Source: Ochrobactrum sp. CM-21-5
Lineage (GTDB): Bacteria; Pseudomonadota; Alphaproteobacteria; Rhizobiales; Rhizobiaceae
Direction of reading: 5' to 3'
Length of the DNA stretch: 64,000 bases
Assembly (NCBI RefSeq): GCF_014253075.1
Contig: NZ_JACLZJ010000001.1
Coordinates: forward strand, 62,001-126,000
Notes under the pieces: model-generated
Told to the model about the DNA's origin: nothing
What the model saw: only the letters and a program-made list of their open reading frames with translations
Database searches by the model: none
Program-made: the position numbers and the translations under genes
In this document: in pieces, positions 26,270 through 34,829 of the stretch
Position numbering within the stretch: the stretch's first letter is position 1
Layout of the letters: each line of letters starts with the position of its first letter

Positions 26270-27574
26270 TTATCGAACGGACTCGCCATGCAGGGCAATG
26301 TCGAGACCTTCGATTTCGGCCTGCTTGCTTGGTCGCAAGCCTATAATCGCCTTGACGAAATAGAGAATGATCGCAGTTGCGACCGCCGTATAGACAACAG
26401 TGATTGCGGCGCCGAAAAACTGCTTGGCCACGGTGGCGCCCTCACCGGCCGGGTTGATGGCGGCATCCGCGAACAGGCCGGTCAACACCGCGCCGACAAA
26501 ACCGCCAACGCCGTGAACGCCGAAGGCATCGAGTGAATCGTCATAGCCGAACGCATGTTTGACCTTGACCGCCGCGACATAGCAGACCGCGCCCGCGACG
26601 ATGCCGATGATGAGCGCTCCCATCGGATTGACGAAGCCGGCGGCGGGCGTAACTGCTACCAGACCAGCGACAGCGCCCGAAACGATGCCGAGAATGCTTG
26701 GCTTGCCCGAGATCGCCCACTCGACGAACATCCAAGCGAGCGCCGCACCGGCAGTCGCGACCTGCGTGTTGAGCATGGCAACGCCCGCCAGCGCATTGGC
26801 CCCCACAGCGGAACCCGCATTGAAACCAAACCAGCCGATCCACAGGAGCGCGGCGCCAATCACCGACAGAACGAGGTTATGCGGTGCCATATTGGTGTGG
26901 CCGTAGCCGTCGCGCTTGCCGATGATGAGCGCGGCCACCAGGCCGGCGACACCGGCATTGATGTGAACGACCGTACCCCCGGCGAAATCAAGCACGCCAT
27001 CCGAGCCGAGGAAGCCTCCACCCCATACCCAGTGCGCAACCGGAATATAGACGATGAACAGCCACAGCGTCAGAAACACCAGCATGGAGGAGAACTTCAT
27101 GCGCTCGGCGAACGAACCGGCTATCAGCGCGGGCGTGATGATCGCAAAGGTCATTTGGAAAGTGATGAAGAGATATTCTGGAATGGTGCCGGTAAGCGAT
27201 TCCATCGTCACACCCGCAAAAAAGGCCTTGGAAAATCCGCCTATGTAGGAATTGAGCGAACCACCGTCGGTGAAGGCGAGCGAATAGCCCGCGATCATCC
27301 ATAACACCGACATGAGACAGGTGATGGCAAAGCTCTGCATCACCGTGGACAGCACGTTCTTCTTCCGCACCATACCGCCGTAAAACAGCGCGAGGCCGGG
27401 AATTGTCATCAGCAGCACCAGCGCCGTTGACGTCAGCATCCAAGCTGTATCTCCCGTATCGAGAGTCGGGGTCGCCGCAGTCGCATCCTGCGCCACGGCT
27501 GTTCCTGCCATGGCGACAAGCACAGGCAACGTGGCCAGAAGGGCGGGTTGCTTGATTCTTCCTGTTATAAACAT
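26270..27574 (-). CDS. amtB: Ammonium transporter AmtB
   Basis: 434 residues. A cleavable-type N-terminal signal (about residues 1-28, ending TAVAQ) precedes 11 membrane helices. Amt signatures include DTGDTAWMLTSTALVLLMT (about 40-58) and DSLDAFGVHGVGGFVG with the conserved twin-His region. It scavenges ammonium and is normally gated by the PII protein GlnK. Ribosome site GGAGA precedes the ATG. Transcription probably starts from a sigma-54 promoter 68-83 bases upstream. Unlike related rhizobia, no glnK lies next to it. Confidence 0.97.
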   Translation of the reverse strand: MFITGRIKQPALLATLPVLVAMAGTAVAQDATAATPTLDTGDTAWMLTSTALVLLMTIPGLALFYGGMVRKKNVLSTVMQSFAITCLMSVLWMIAGYSLAFTDGGSLNSYIGGFSKAFFAGVTMESLTGTIPEYLFITFQMTFAIITPALIAGSFAERMKFSSMLVFLTLWLFIVYIPVAHWVWGGGFLGSDGVLDFAGGTVVHINAGVAGLVAALIIGKRDGYGHTNMAPHNLVLSVIGAALLWIGWFGFNAGSAVGANALAGVAMLNTQVATAGAALAWMFVEWAISGKPSILGIVSGAVAGLVAVTPAAGFVNPMGALIIGIVAGAVCYVAAVKVKHAFGYDDSLDAFGVHGVGGFVGAVLTGLFADAAINPAGEGATVAKQFFGAAITVVYTAVATAIILYFVKAIIGLRPSKQAEIEGLDIALHGESVR

Positions 27575-27641
27575 CGAATATCTCCGTCGAATGGCGGCTT
27601 CAAACGCGTCTGCGCTGGAAAGACCGGTTCAAACAGAGACA

Positions 27642-27657
27642 AACAAAAATCGTGCCA
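27642..27657 (-). promoter_or_regulatory. Sigma-54 (RpoN) promoter of amtB
   Basis: The minus strand reads TGGCACG-N4-TTGTT, matching the -24/-12 consensus TGGCACG-N4-TTGCT/A at all but one position of the -12 box. It implies a leader of roughly 55 bases. A weak NtrC-like dyad (TGCGCC...GGCAT, 27700-27717) lies upstream. Confidence 0.7.
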
Positions 27658-27726
27658 GTTGCGGAAAATCGCGTGTCGATAAACACTCTTTTCCGTATAT
27701 GCGCCTCAACTTGGCATAATAAAATG

Positions 27727-27752
27727 CGCAAAACGGCGGATTTCTGCCGCCG
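27727..27752 (-). terminator. Rho-independent terminator downstream of tesB
   Basis: CGGCGG-N7-CCGCCG stem with TTTT on the minus-strand 3' side. It lies about 145 bases past the tesB stop. The interval between holds a second dyad (GGAGCGG / CCGCTCC, about 27774-27799) and no ORF. Confidence 0.75.
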
Positions 27753-27862
27753 GCTCATGCGGACAATTATATCCCGGAGCGGGTCAGTCAGAACCGCTCC
27801 AAGAGATCGATAGAGTTGAGTTTTGCCTTTCGCATCGCCTCATCGGTCCATGCGTGTTGCGT

Positions 27863-27899
27863 AATTTTTAATCACAAGAAAATCGCACGATTAAAAATT
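27863..27899. repeat. AT-rich inverted repeat overlapping tesB stop
   Basis: Perfect 11-bp arms AATTTTTAATC / GATTAAAAATT separated by 15 bases; the right arm overlaps the tesB stop codon. It could form an AT-rich RNA hairpin or be an AT-rich protein-binding site. Nothing else is recognised. Confidence 0.6.
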
Positions 27900-28803
27900 A
27901 ATCACCACTCTTTTCGTGTACGCGGATCAACCCTTCCTGCGTGACAGAGGCCACCAGAACGCCGTCACGCGTATAGAGCGCGCCACGATTGAAGCCTCTG
28001 GCGCCGGATGCGCTCGGCGTATCCTGCGTGTAGAGAAGCCAATCATCCAGTTTGAATGGGCGATGAAACCACATGGCATGATCAAGGCTCGCCACTTGCA
28101 AGTCGCGATCAAAGATCGTGCGGCCATGCGGGTGCAGCGACGTATCAAGCAGGGTCATATCCGACAGATAAGCGAGGATGGCAGCCTGAAGCGCGCGGTC
28201 ATCCGGCACGATGCCGGTGGCGCGCACCCAGACATGCTGTGTCGGCGGCAGTTTTTCGCGCGAGAAATAATGCGTCAGCGATACGGGCTTGATTTCGATC
28301 GGGCGTTCGCGTTCCCAATATTTGCGCACGCTCGCGGGTGCAATGTGCAGATACTGATCCTTGATATCCCGGTCGCCCATCAGCTGTTCCGGCTGGGGCA
28401 ACCCTTCGGGCATGGCGATCTGATGATCGAGACCGCCTTCATCCAGCTGAAACGATGCGGAAAGCGAAAAGATTGCCTTGCCATGCTGCTTGGCCAGCAC
28501 GCGCCGCGTATTGAAGCTCGAACCGTCGCGGATGCGATCGACCTCATAGATGATCGGGATCGCTGGATCGCCGGGCCGCATGAAATAGGCGTGCAGTGAA
28601 TGGACATAGCGCTCCGGATCGACCGTGCGCTGCGCGGCGATCAGCGCCTGTCCGATCACCTGCCCGCCAAACACGCGCTGCCAGCCGACCTGCGGGCTGC
28701 TGCCCCGGAAAAGATCTATCTCGAGCATTTCCAGATCGAGAATTGCAAGCAGTTCCCGCATCGCCGCCGTCTGCTGGACACCGGACTTTTCATCATCAGA
28801 CAT
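27898..28803 (-). CDS. tesB: Acyl-CoA thioesterase II
   Basis: Hydrolyses medium- and long-chain acyl-CoA to free acid and CoA. It has 301 residues in a double hot-dog fold. The family landmarks VFGGQVIGQALIAAQRTV (about 44-61), SLHAYFMRPGDP and, in the second half, LASLDHAMWFHRPF-type sequence (here VASLDHAMWFH) with the catalytic Asp are present. The frame extends upstream to 28947; the ATG at 28801-28803 (MSDDEKSGVQQ) gives the normal length. It sits between amtB and the divergent ubiquinone hydroxylase, the order found in Sinorhizobium apart from the absent glnK. Confidence 0.95.
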   Translation of the reverse strand: MSDDEKSGVQQTAAMRELLAILDLEMLEIDLFRGSSPQVGWQRVFGGQVIGQALIAAQRTVDPERYVHSLHAYFMRPGDPAIPIIYEVDRIRDGSSFNTRRVLAKQHGKAIFSLSASFQLDEGGLDHQIAMPEGLPQPEQLMGDRDIKDQYLHIAPASVRKYWERERPIEIKPVSLTHYFSREKLPPTQHVWVRATGIVPDDRALQAAILAYLSDMTLLDTSLHPHGRTIFDRDLQVASLDHAMWFHRPFKLDDWLLYTQDTPSASGARGFNRGALYTRDGVLVASVTQEGLIRVHEKSGD

Positions 28804-28839
28804 GGACAGCCTGTCTCCTGCAACCATATATGCTGTACT

Positions 28840-28915
28840 GGAGCGCATCGCGAGATGCGCGTTAAACTGGAATTTTAGAGCGCCAATCCGATTCAACCAG
28901 ATCGAAACGCGCTCC
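28840..28915. repeat. Dispersed palindromic repeat (Bru-RS-like)
   Basis: Terminal inverted repeat GGAGCGC / GCGCTCC encloses gagcgccaatccgattcaac, which recurs with a few changes at about 30422-30442. It occupies the tesB-ubiH intergenic region (28804-29109), leaving about 190 bases for both promoters. Confidence 0.65.
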
Positions 28916-29109
28916 GGGTTCAAGAAGGCATGTTTGAGCCGGAGCATCTGGACCTGTCAAGAACTGTGCGGGAAAAGCTGTCTCGCTGGAAGGTAGGGTT
29001 CGGGCCTGACGATTCGGTCATCGCATACGCCGCGGCAAAATATCGGGTTTCTTAAACTGCGATATGTGCCAAAACATTGCCCGCAAGACGGGTCTGGAAA
29101 GGAACGACT

Positions 29110-30354
29110 ATGGCTGGCCAGAAAAAGCAGGAAGCTGTGCGCAAGTACGATCTGATCGTTGCGGGCGGCGGTTATGTGGGCCTTGTCACGGCCGTCGCCG
29201 TAAAGGCCGCGGCTCCGCACCTTTCGGTCACGGTTATCGACGGCGCACCCGCCGGTGCGTGGAAGAAAGACCCCCGCGCCTCCTCCATCGCCGCCGCCGC
29301 CTCACGCATGCTGGATACACTCGGCTGCTGGCAGGAGATTGTTGCGGATGCTCAGCCGATCACCGAAATGGTCATCACCGATTCCCGTGTTGCCGATCCG
29401 GTACGCCCGGTGTTCCTGACCTTCGAAGGCGATGTGAAGCCCGGCGAGCCATTCGCGCACATGGTCGAAAACCACGTGCTCAACACCGCCTTACACAAAA
29501 GGGCCGACGCGCTGGGCATTACATTTATCGAAGCCGTAAGCGTCGAGAATTTCGAGACGAGACCCGAAGCCGTAACAGTAAAGCTCTCCAACGGCGGCAC
29601 GCTGGAAACCCGGCTACTCATCGCCGCCGACGGTGCGCGCTCGCGCCTGCGCGATCAGGTCGGCATAAAGACAGTCAACTGGGACTATGGCCAGTCGGGC
29701 ATCGTTTGCAATGTCAGCCATGAAAAGCCGCATGGCGGTCGCGCCGACGAGCACTTCCTGCCTGCCGGCCCTTTCGCCATCCTGCCGCTCAAGGGCAATC
29801 GCAGTTCGCTGGTATGGACGGAACGCACGGCGGACGCCGAGCGTCTGATTCGCGAAGACGATTTCGTCTTCGAAGCCGAGCTGGAGCAGCGCTTCGGCCA
29901 TCGACTTGGAACACTGCACGTCGAAGGTCCCCGCCGCGCATTCCCGCTCGGTCTGACGCTGGCGCGCGAATTCGTAAAGCCGCGCTTCGCCCTTGTTGGC
30001 GATGCAGCGCACCGAATCCATCCGATAGCCGGCCAGGGCCTCAATCTGGGCTTCCGCGATGCGGCGGCAGTTGCCGAAGTGATCGTCGAAACCGACCGCC
30101 TCGGCCTAGACATTGGCTCCTTTGCAGCGCTTGAACGCTATCAGTCGTGGCGCCGCTTCGACACAGTGCAAATGGGCGTGACGACCGACGTTCTCACCAG
30201 ACTCTTTTCCAACAATAACCCGGCCGTTCGTTCGATTCGCGACATTGGCCTTGGTCTAGTCGATCGCATGCCGAGCCTTAAATCCTTCTTCATCAAACAG
30301 GCGGCCGGCTTGTCCAGCGATACGCCACGCCTTTTGCAGGGCGAAGCGATCTAG
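29110..30354 (+). CDS. UbiH/UbiF-family FAD monooxygenase
   Basis: 414 residues. A Rossmann FAD site (LIVAGGGYVGLVTAVAV, about residues 15-31), the internal DG motif (AADGARSRLRDQVG) and the ribityl-binding GDAAHRIHPIAGQGLNLG are all present, defining ubiquinone-ring hydroxylases. The exact ring position (UbiH, UbiI, UbiF or a broad alphaproteobacterial UbiL/UbiM type) cannot be decided from sequence. The start at 29110 follows AAAGGA; the ORF can extend 11 codons upstream. Divergent from tesB. Confidence 0.9.
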   Translation: MAGQKKQEAVRKYDLIVAGGGYVGLVTAVAVKAAAPHLSVTVIDGAPAGAWKKDPRASSIAAAASRMLDTLGCWQEIVADAQPITEMVITDSRVADPVRPVFLTFEGDVKPGEPFAHMVENHVLNTALHKRADALGITFIEAVSVENFETRPEAVTVKLSNGGTLETRLLIAADGARSRLRDQVGIKTVNWDYGQSGIVCNVSHEKPHGGRADEHFLPAGPFAILPLKGNRSSLVWTERTADAERLIREDDFVFEAELEQRFGHRLGTLHVEGPRRAFPLGLTLAREFVKPRFALVGDAAHRIHPIAGQGLNLGFRDAAAVAEVIVETDRLGLDIGSFAALERYQSWRRFDTVQMGVTTDVLTRLFSNNNPAVRSIRDIGLGLVDRMPSLKSFFIKQAAGLSSDTPRLLQGEAI

Positions 30355-30461
30355 CTAGAGCGCCCCCCCGAAAAGTGTGAAGCGGTTTCGGAACGGGATG
30401 CGCGTCAGAAACAAAAGTTGGGCGCCAATCTGATTCAATCGGATCGGGATAAACCCTAGCG
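30352..30461. repeat. Dispersed palindromic repeat (Bru-RS-like)
   Basis: About 110 bases directly after the UbiH-family stop. Contains gaaaagtgtgaagcggtttc, gggatgcgcgtcagaaac and gcgccaatctgattcaatcg. It shares its right part with the element at 28840-28915. Ends in near-inverted ctagcgct / agctagagcg sequences. Confidence 0.7.
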
Positions 30462-30523
30462 CTGGAAACCGCGGCACACTCTCCTATATCGGGTAGGGAA
30501 TGAACCCGAAAGGAGAGCTTCCC

Positions 30524-30961
30524 ATGGACAGAAGAGCAACTGCGGTCTGGCAAGGCACGCTCAAGGACGGCAAAGGCACGCTCAACACGCAAAGCGGCGC
30601 ATTGAAAGATCTTCCATACGACTTCAAGGCCCGTTTCGAGGATGAAAGCGGTCGCGCAGGCACCAATCCGGAAGAACTTCTTGGCGCAGCCCATGCGGGC
30701 TGTTTCGCAATGCAGCTTTCTGCTCTGTTGACCCAGCATGGCACTCCGCCTGAAAAACTTGAAGCAACGGCTGTGGTCAGCGTTGGCTCCGCAGCCGGTG
30801 GCAGCTTCGAGATCACCCGTAGCGCCTTGACGCTGAATGCCAGTATTCCCGGCATCTCCACCGACGATTTCAACGATCTCGCCAATAAAGCCAAGCAATC
30901 CTGCCCGCTTTCCAAGGCGCTTGGCGCCATAGAAGTAACGCTTGACGCAAAACTCGCCTGA
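30524..30961 (+). CDS. osmC: OsmC-type peroxiredoxin
   Basis: 145 residues. Thiol-dependent reduction of organic hydroperoxides in the cytosol, induced by osmotic or oxidative stress in relatives. Both catalytic Cys are present: Cys60 in AAHAGCFAMQLS and Cys127 in KQSCPLSKALG, with the conserved Glu in NPEELLGAAH. It resembles OsmC proper more than Ohr. The ATG at 30524 is preceded by AGGAG at good spacing, better than the upstream ATG at 30500. Followed by a strong terminator. Confidence 0.93.
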   Translation: MDRRATAVWQGTLKDGKGTLNTQSGALKDLPYDFKARFEDESGRAGTNPEELLGAAHAGCFAMQLSALLTQHGTPPEKLEATAVVSVGSAAGGSFEITRSALTLNASIPGISTDDFNDLANKAKQSCPLSKALGAIEVTLDAKLA

Positions 30962-30972
30962 ATTTCAAGCAT

Positions 30973-31013
30973 CAGGAGGCTGTTGTATGCAGCCTCCTGT
31001 TTTATTTTATTTT
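30973..31013 (+). terminator. Rho-independent terminator of osmC
   Basis: Perfect 10-bp stem CAGGAGGCTG / CAGCCTCCTG, 7-base loop, followed by a long T-rich tail (TTTTATTTTATTTT). Confidence 0.95.
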
Positions 31014-31027
31014 AAAGGATTTTCATA

Positions 31028-31530
31028 ATGCACAAGTTGTTGACCGCAACGCTTTTTTCTCTGCTTTTTTTTTGCAAATTCCAACATTAACCTATGCCGG
31101 CACAGCCCGGGAAAATCTCGACCGGGAACAGCAGAAAGTGGGGCCATCCATTTTCACATCCCACAATTATAAACCCGGCACGATCCAGCATATTGTCCTC
31201 TTCCGTTTCAAGGAAACTGTAACTCCCGCGCAGATCAAGGAAGTGAAGAAGCGCTTTCTAGCGTTGAAATCTCAAGCGAAACGACGTGGAAAGCCGTATA
31301 TCGCGGGCCTTGAAGCCGGAGCTCAAAATAGCGGCGAAGGCGTGGATAGCGGCTTTCAGCAGGGCTTCATCGTGACCTTCCGCTCTGAAGGCGACCGCAA
31401 TTATTATGTCGGCTCGCCGGTCGTCACCAATGCCAGATTTTATGATCCTGCGCATCAGCGGTTCAAGGATTTCGTCGGTCCGCTGCTTGCAGAAAAGAAC
31501 GGCGTGCTGGTCTTCGATTTCAGATCATAA
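31028..31530 (+). pseudogene. Secreted Dabb-family (A/B-barrel) protein, broken at a T9 tract
   Basis: The ATG at 31028 has a good ribosome site (AAAGGA) and begins a signal peptide (MHKLLTATLFSLLFF), but nine T residues at 31065-31073 leave it in the wrong frame and it stops after 20 codons. Ten Ts would give a full signal peptide ending LTYA before a 140-residue Dabb domain (IQHIVLFRFKETVT, then FIVTFRSEGDRNYY and FYDPAHQRFKDFV). Without the shift, only a TTG at 31072 could start the domain, with no signal peptide. A true frameshift, slippage at the tract or a homopolymer sequencing error are all possible. The function is unknown. Confidence 0.7.
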
Positions 31531-31546
31531 AAGCGGAAGGATCTCG

Positions 31547-31918
31547 CTATTCCGGCAAGTGACAGACGGCCTCGATATTGTGGCCGTCTGGATCGATCAC
31601 GAAAGCGGCATAATAGTCGGGATGATATTGCTCACGCAGACCCGGCTTGCCGTTGTCGCGCCCGCCTGCGGCAAGTGCGGCTTCGAAGAAGCGATCGACC
31701 TCAGCACGTGTACCAGCGGAAAAGGCAACGTGAAGCACGCCATCGTGCTTCGCGCCCTTCTGTTTTCCAATCCAGAATTCCGGCTTGCCGTTGCGTCCAT
31801 ACCCAACCCAGTCGCCAAATTGCATCACGCTGGAAATTCCAAGCGGCGCCAGCGCTGCATCATAAAACGCGCGTGACTTGGGCATGCTGGAAATATTGAA
31901 ACCGATATGGTCAAGCAT
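31547..31918 (-). CDS. VOC-family (glyoxalase-like) protein
   Basis: 123 residues, a single vicinal-oxygen-chelate domain made of two beta-alpha-beta3 halves. MLDHIGFNISSMPKSRAFY holds the first metal-ligand position (His4), and FVIDPDGHNIEAVCH the second half with the Glu ligand near the C-terminus. Related proteins include glyoxalase I, dioxygenases and resistance proteins; the substrate cannot be assigned. It converges with the Dabb gene and stands alone. Confidence 0.88.
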   Translation of the reverse strand: MLDHIGFNISSMPKSRAFYDAALAPLGISSVMQFGDWVGYGRNGKPEFWIGKQKGAKHDGVLHVAFSAGTRAEVDRFFEAALAAGGRDNGKPGLREQYHPDYYAAFVIDPDGHNIEAVCHLPE

Positions 31919-31981
31919 GATACAGCCCGTCAGCCTTTCCCACTTGAGCGTTTCTGTTCAAGGGGAATCGTCACTTCAGAC

Positions 31982-32025
31982 TAAGCCCTTGTTTCTTCGC
32001 ATTATCCATCGCATCGAAGCGGAAT
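31982..32025. repeat. Repeat fragment
   Basis: agcccttgtttcttcgcattatcc resembles the block tttgttttgtcgcattatcc at about 16331-16352. Only this end is recognisable. The rest of the 31919-32142 gap shows nothing further. Confidence 0.35.
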
Positions 32026-32142
32026 TGAAAATCAGCCCTAAGGACTGATTCCCCGCATAGGCGCTACGCACTTTTGCCTCGAAAATGCTCTCCGTATATT
32101 TAGATAGAGCAAACGAAACAGAAGAAAATGGTCCCCTGCCCG

Positions 32143-33771
32143 TCAGTCGCGCTCCGATACCGACGCGACATTTTCCGGCTGGGGCCTCTCCCAGAGGCGT
32201 TGTCCTAGTGCTTTGTCATAGGTGATCAGATCATCGAGCTTTTCCAGCCCCAGCGTTTCAGCGAGCGTGGGACGATTGGAGAAAAGCGATATGCCAAGGC
32301 CAGCCTGATGGTCGGGAAGCTGGAATCCCAGGGCCTCCAGCAATGTCGGATAGACATCGAGCATAGTGGCTTTTTTCTCGATGGTTTCGGCGGGATGGTC
32401 CAGTCCGAGGATCGTGAAGAAATTGGTTCTTTCGTGTGCGTTGAGTTCATCCCACACGTCCGATTTCATCGACAGATGATCGCTGGTCACAACGACTAGC
32501 GTGTCGTCGTCCAGATAGCCGGCACCACGGGCGCGCTCAAGAAAGCGGGTAATCTCGTAGCCGGTGCACCGTACGGAATAAAGAATGGAAGGCTCCTCTA
32601 TCGGCCCCAGATCGGAGAGGCAACTCCTTGTCGGAAAACCGTTCGGAAAATGCCCGGTGATGGTGCTGATGGCGAACAGATAAGGTTTTTCGCCCTCCGC
32701 CAGTTTCGACAGTTGATCGAATGCCAGCTCGAACATCGTATCGTCGTGAAACCCCCACATATTGCGGTAATCGCTCCATTGCCCCTCGTAATTGTCGGGA
32801 CCGTCAATGAGCTGATATCCGTGCCCCTGCATGAACAGGCCCGTACCGGCAAATTTCAGAGATGCACTGTTGAGATAAGCAGTTTGATAGCCGTTCTTCT
32901 GCAGCAGATCGGCAAGACAAATCGCGCCGGGCATGAATGCCGATTGCGTCTCGAACTTGTTGATAGCGAACAAGCCGTTGGGCTGCAGCGGCACGCCGCA
33001 TTGCGAACTGACAATACCTGCCATCGTCCAACCGGTATTCGCGGCCTGAGCGATGCCTTTGATTGTAACGCCACCGGCGGCAATCTCATTCAGGGATCGG
33101 AAGATGGTTTTTCCGTTCTCCAGCTCTTCGAATGTACGCTCGGTGCTTTCGGCGTATACAACGATCAGGTTTTTCCGCGCCGCCTCCGGTTGCTTCAGGT
33201 CGGCGGGCAGTGGAGCGTAATAGGCAATGAGTTTGTTGGCATCATCGGCGTGCCGGTAATAATCGGCTATTCCAAGCAGCAGGGGAGAAACGAAAAGTAG
33301 CGGCAACGCCGCAACTCGGTCCATCCAGACAATTCGCAGATCGCGCCGCGCGATATAGTGGATCGTCACGAGGAAAAGTATGGCCACGCAAACATAGAGC
33401 ATAGCCAGTTTCGTGACATCGTCTACGGCTCCGTCCTCGACCCCCATGCGCATATGATAGAGAATCGCCCCAAGATCGAACGAACCAAATGCATCGAGAA
33501 ACCAGTAATAGATGACGGAGAGGATGAACGGGATCGAACTGAAGAGGAAGAGTTTTCGGTTGTAATTCCTGCGGTTCTTATTCGCGATGCCAAGGATTAT
33601 CGCCAGCACGAATATGACAATGGCGATTCCCCAATACCGCTTTATCTCGTAGTTCATCCCCTTACGAATAAAGAAGGTGGCGGCATAGGAGAACAGGACG
33701 ATATAGATCAGGTCACGCCAAGCATAGACCTCGAATACTCTTGCCAGTCTGCCGCGTATAAACTTTTTCAT
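32143..33771 (-). CDS. Membrane sulfatase-fold phosphotransferase (LTA synthase/OpgB-like)
   Basis: 542 residues. Five hydrophobic helices within about residues 20-175 are followed by a large periplasmic alkaline-phosphatase-superfamily domain: metal-site NLIVVYAESTERTF (about 201-214), probable Thr nucleophile in NTGWTMAGIVSSQCG (about residue 249) and metal-site VVVTSDHLSM. Relatives transfer phosphoglycerol from phosphatidylglycerol onto periplasmic glucans (OpgB, rhizobial CgmB) or build lipoteichoic acid. Substitution of cyclic beta-1,2-glucan is the attractive guess in this family of bacteria, but unproven. The start at 33771 (MKKFIRGRLARV) gives a positive-inside N-terminus; the frame continues to 33855. 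Confidence 0.8.
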   Translation of the reverse strand: MKKFIRGRLARVFEVYAWRDLIYIVLFSYAATFFIRKGMNYEIKRYWGIAIVIFVLAIILGIANKNRRNYNRKLFLFSSIPFILSVIYYWFLDAFGSFDLGAILYHMRMGVEDGAVDDVTKLAMLYVCVAILFLVTIHYIARRDLRIVWMDRVAALPLLFVSPLLLGIADYYRHADDANKLIAYYAPLPADLKQPEAARKNLIVVYAESTERTFEELENGKTIFRSLNEIAAGGVTIKGIAQAANTGWTMAGIVSSQCGVPLQPNGLFAINKFETQSAFMPGAICLADLLQKNGYQTAYLNSASLKFAGTGLFMQGHGYQLIDGPDNYEGQWSDYRNMWGFHDDTMFELAFDQLSKLAEGEKPYLFAISTITGHFPNGFPTRSCLSDLGPIEEPSILYSVRCTGYEITRFLERARGAGYLDDDTLVVVTSDHLSMKSDVWDELNAHERTNFFTILGLDHPAETIEKKATMLDVYPTLLEALGFQLPDHQAGLGISLFSNRPTLAETLGLEKLDDLITYDKALGQRLWERPQPENVASVSERD

Positions 33772-33944
33772 ATTCTTTCGCCCCCAGCCCAACTTCACCA
33801 CCACATTGCAACCTGTGGTGTTGTTTTCACTAAGCATGAGGCTGAGGAATAGCAAGGACCGTGTGTCACTTTTGTATCAAAATCATGACAAGTTGAACGT
33901 CGGTAATTCGGCAAGTATCACGGACAAGTATTCGGACAGACCAG

Positions 33945-33983
33945 AGGTCAAAAACGAAACGGCAGGCCGTTGGGGCCTGCCGT
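33945..33983 (-). terminator. Rho-independent terminator of sdhCDAB
   Basis: Stem ACGGCAGGCC / GGCCTGCCGT with a 5-base loop; on the minus strand it is followed by TTTCGTTTTT. It lies about 50 bases past the sdhB stop. Confidence 0.88.
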
Positions 33984-34034
33984 CAAGAATAAAGCTTACA
34001 AGCGTGCCGAAGACACTGCTCGCAAGAGGCGCGA

Positions 34035-34814
34035 TTACACGCGGCGCTCGACCATCATCTTCTTGATTTCGGCAATCGCCTTGGCCGGGTTCAATCCCTT
34101 GGGGCAGGTCTGCGTGCAGTTCATGATCGTGTGGCAGCGATAGAGCCTGAACGGGTCTTCGAGATTATCGAGACGTTCGCCTGTGGCTTCGTCGCGGCTG
34201 TCGATCAGCCAGCGATAGGCCTGAAGCAGCACAGCGGGACCAAGATAACGGTCGCCGTTCCACCAGTAGCTCGGGCACGAGGTCGAGCAGCAGGCGCACA
34301 GAATGCACTCGTAAAGTCCGTCGAGCTTGGCGCGGTCATCATGGCTCTGCAACCATTCCTTCTGCGGCTCCGGCGACACCGTCTTGAGCCATGGCTCTAT
34401 GGAACGGTGCTGGGCGTAGAATGTGCTCAAATCCGGCACGAGGTCCTTCACCACCGGCATATGCGGCAGCGGATAGACCTTGATGGAACCCTTGATCTCG
34501 TCCATGCCCTTGGTGCAGGCCAGCGTGTTCGCGCCATCGATATTCATCGCGCAGGAACCACAAATGCCTTCGCGGCAGGAGCGGCGCAGCGTCAGCGTCG
34601 GATCGATCTTGTTCTTGATATAGAGCAGACCATCCAGCACCATCGGGCCGCAATCGTCGCGATCGACATAATAGGTGTCGATGCTCGGATTGGCGTCGTC
34701 GTCCGGCGACCAGCGATAGATACGGAATTCCGTGACATGCTTGGCCCCATCCGGGCGCGGCCAGGACTTGCCTTCCTGCATGCGGGAATTCTTGGGAAGT
34801 GCGAGTTCAACCAT
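34035..34814 (-). CDS. sdhB: Succinate dehydrogenase iron-sulfur subunit
   Basis: Carries electrons from SdhA to ubiquinone in complex II at the inner face of the membrane. It has 259 residues. The [2Fe-2S] ligands are Cys80, Cys85, Cys88 and Cys100 ([10 protein letters not shown] and the later Cys). The [4Fe-4S] and [3Fe-4S] ligands are in [16 protein letters not shown] (170-180) and [14 protein letters not shown] (about 227-237). Last gene of sdhC-D-A-B, 15 bases after sdhA, and followed by a terminator. Confidence 0.98.
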   Translation of the reverse strand: MVELALPKNSRMQEGKSWPRPDGAKHVTEFRIYRWSPDDDANPSIDTYYVDRDDCGPMVLDGLLYIKNKIDPTLTLRRSCREGICGSCAMNIDGANTLACTKGMDEIKGSIKVYPLPHMPVVKDLVPDLSTFYAQHRSIEPWLKTVSPEPQKEWLQSHDDRAKLDGLYECILCACCSTSCPSYWWNGDRYLGPAVLLQAYRWLIDSRDEATGERLDNLEDPFRLYRCHTIMNCTQTCPKGLNPAKAIAEIKKMMVERRV

Positions 34815-34829
34815 TGCTCATTCCCCCGA

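Noticed and set aside
27700-27717. NtrC binding site upstream of the amtB sigma-54 promoter
   Set aside because: The dyad matches the consensus only partly. It is mentioned with the promoter but not called as a feature.
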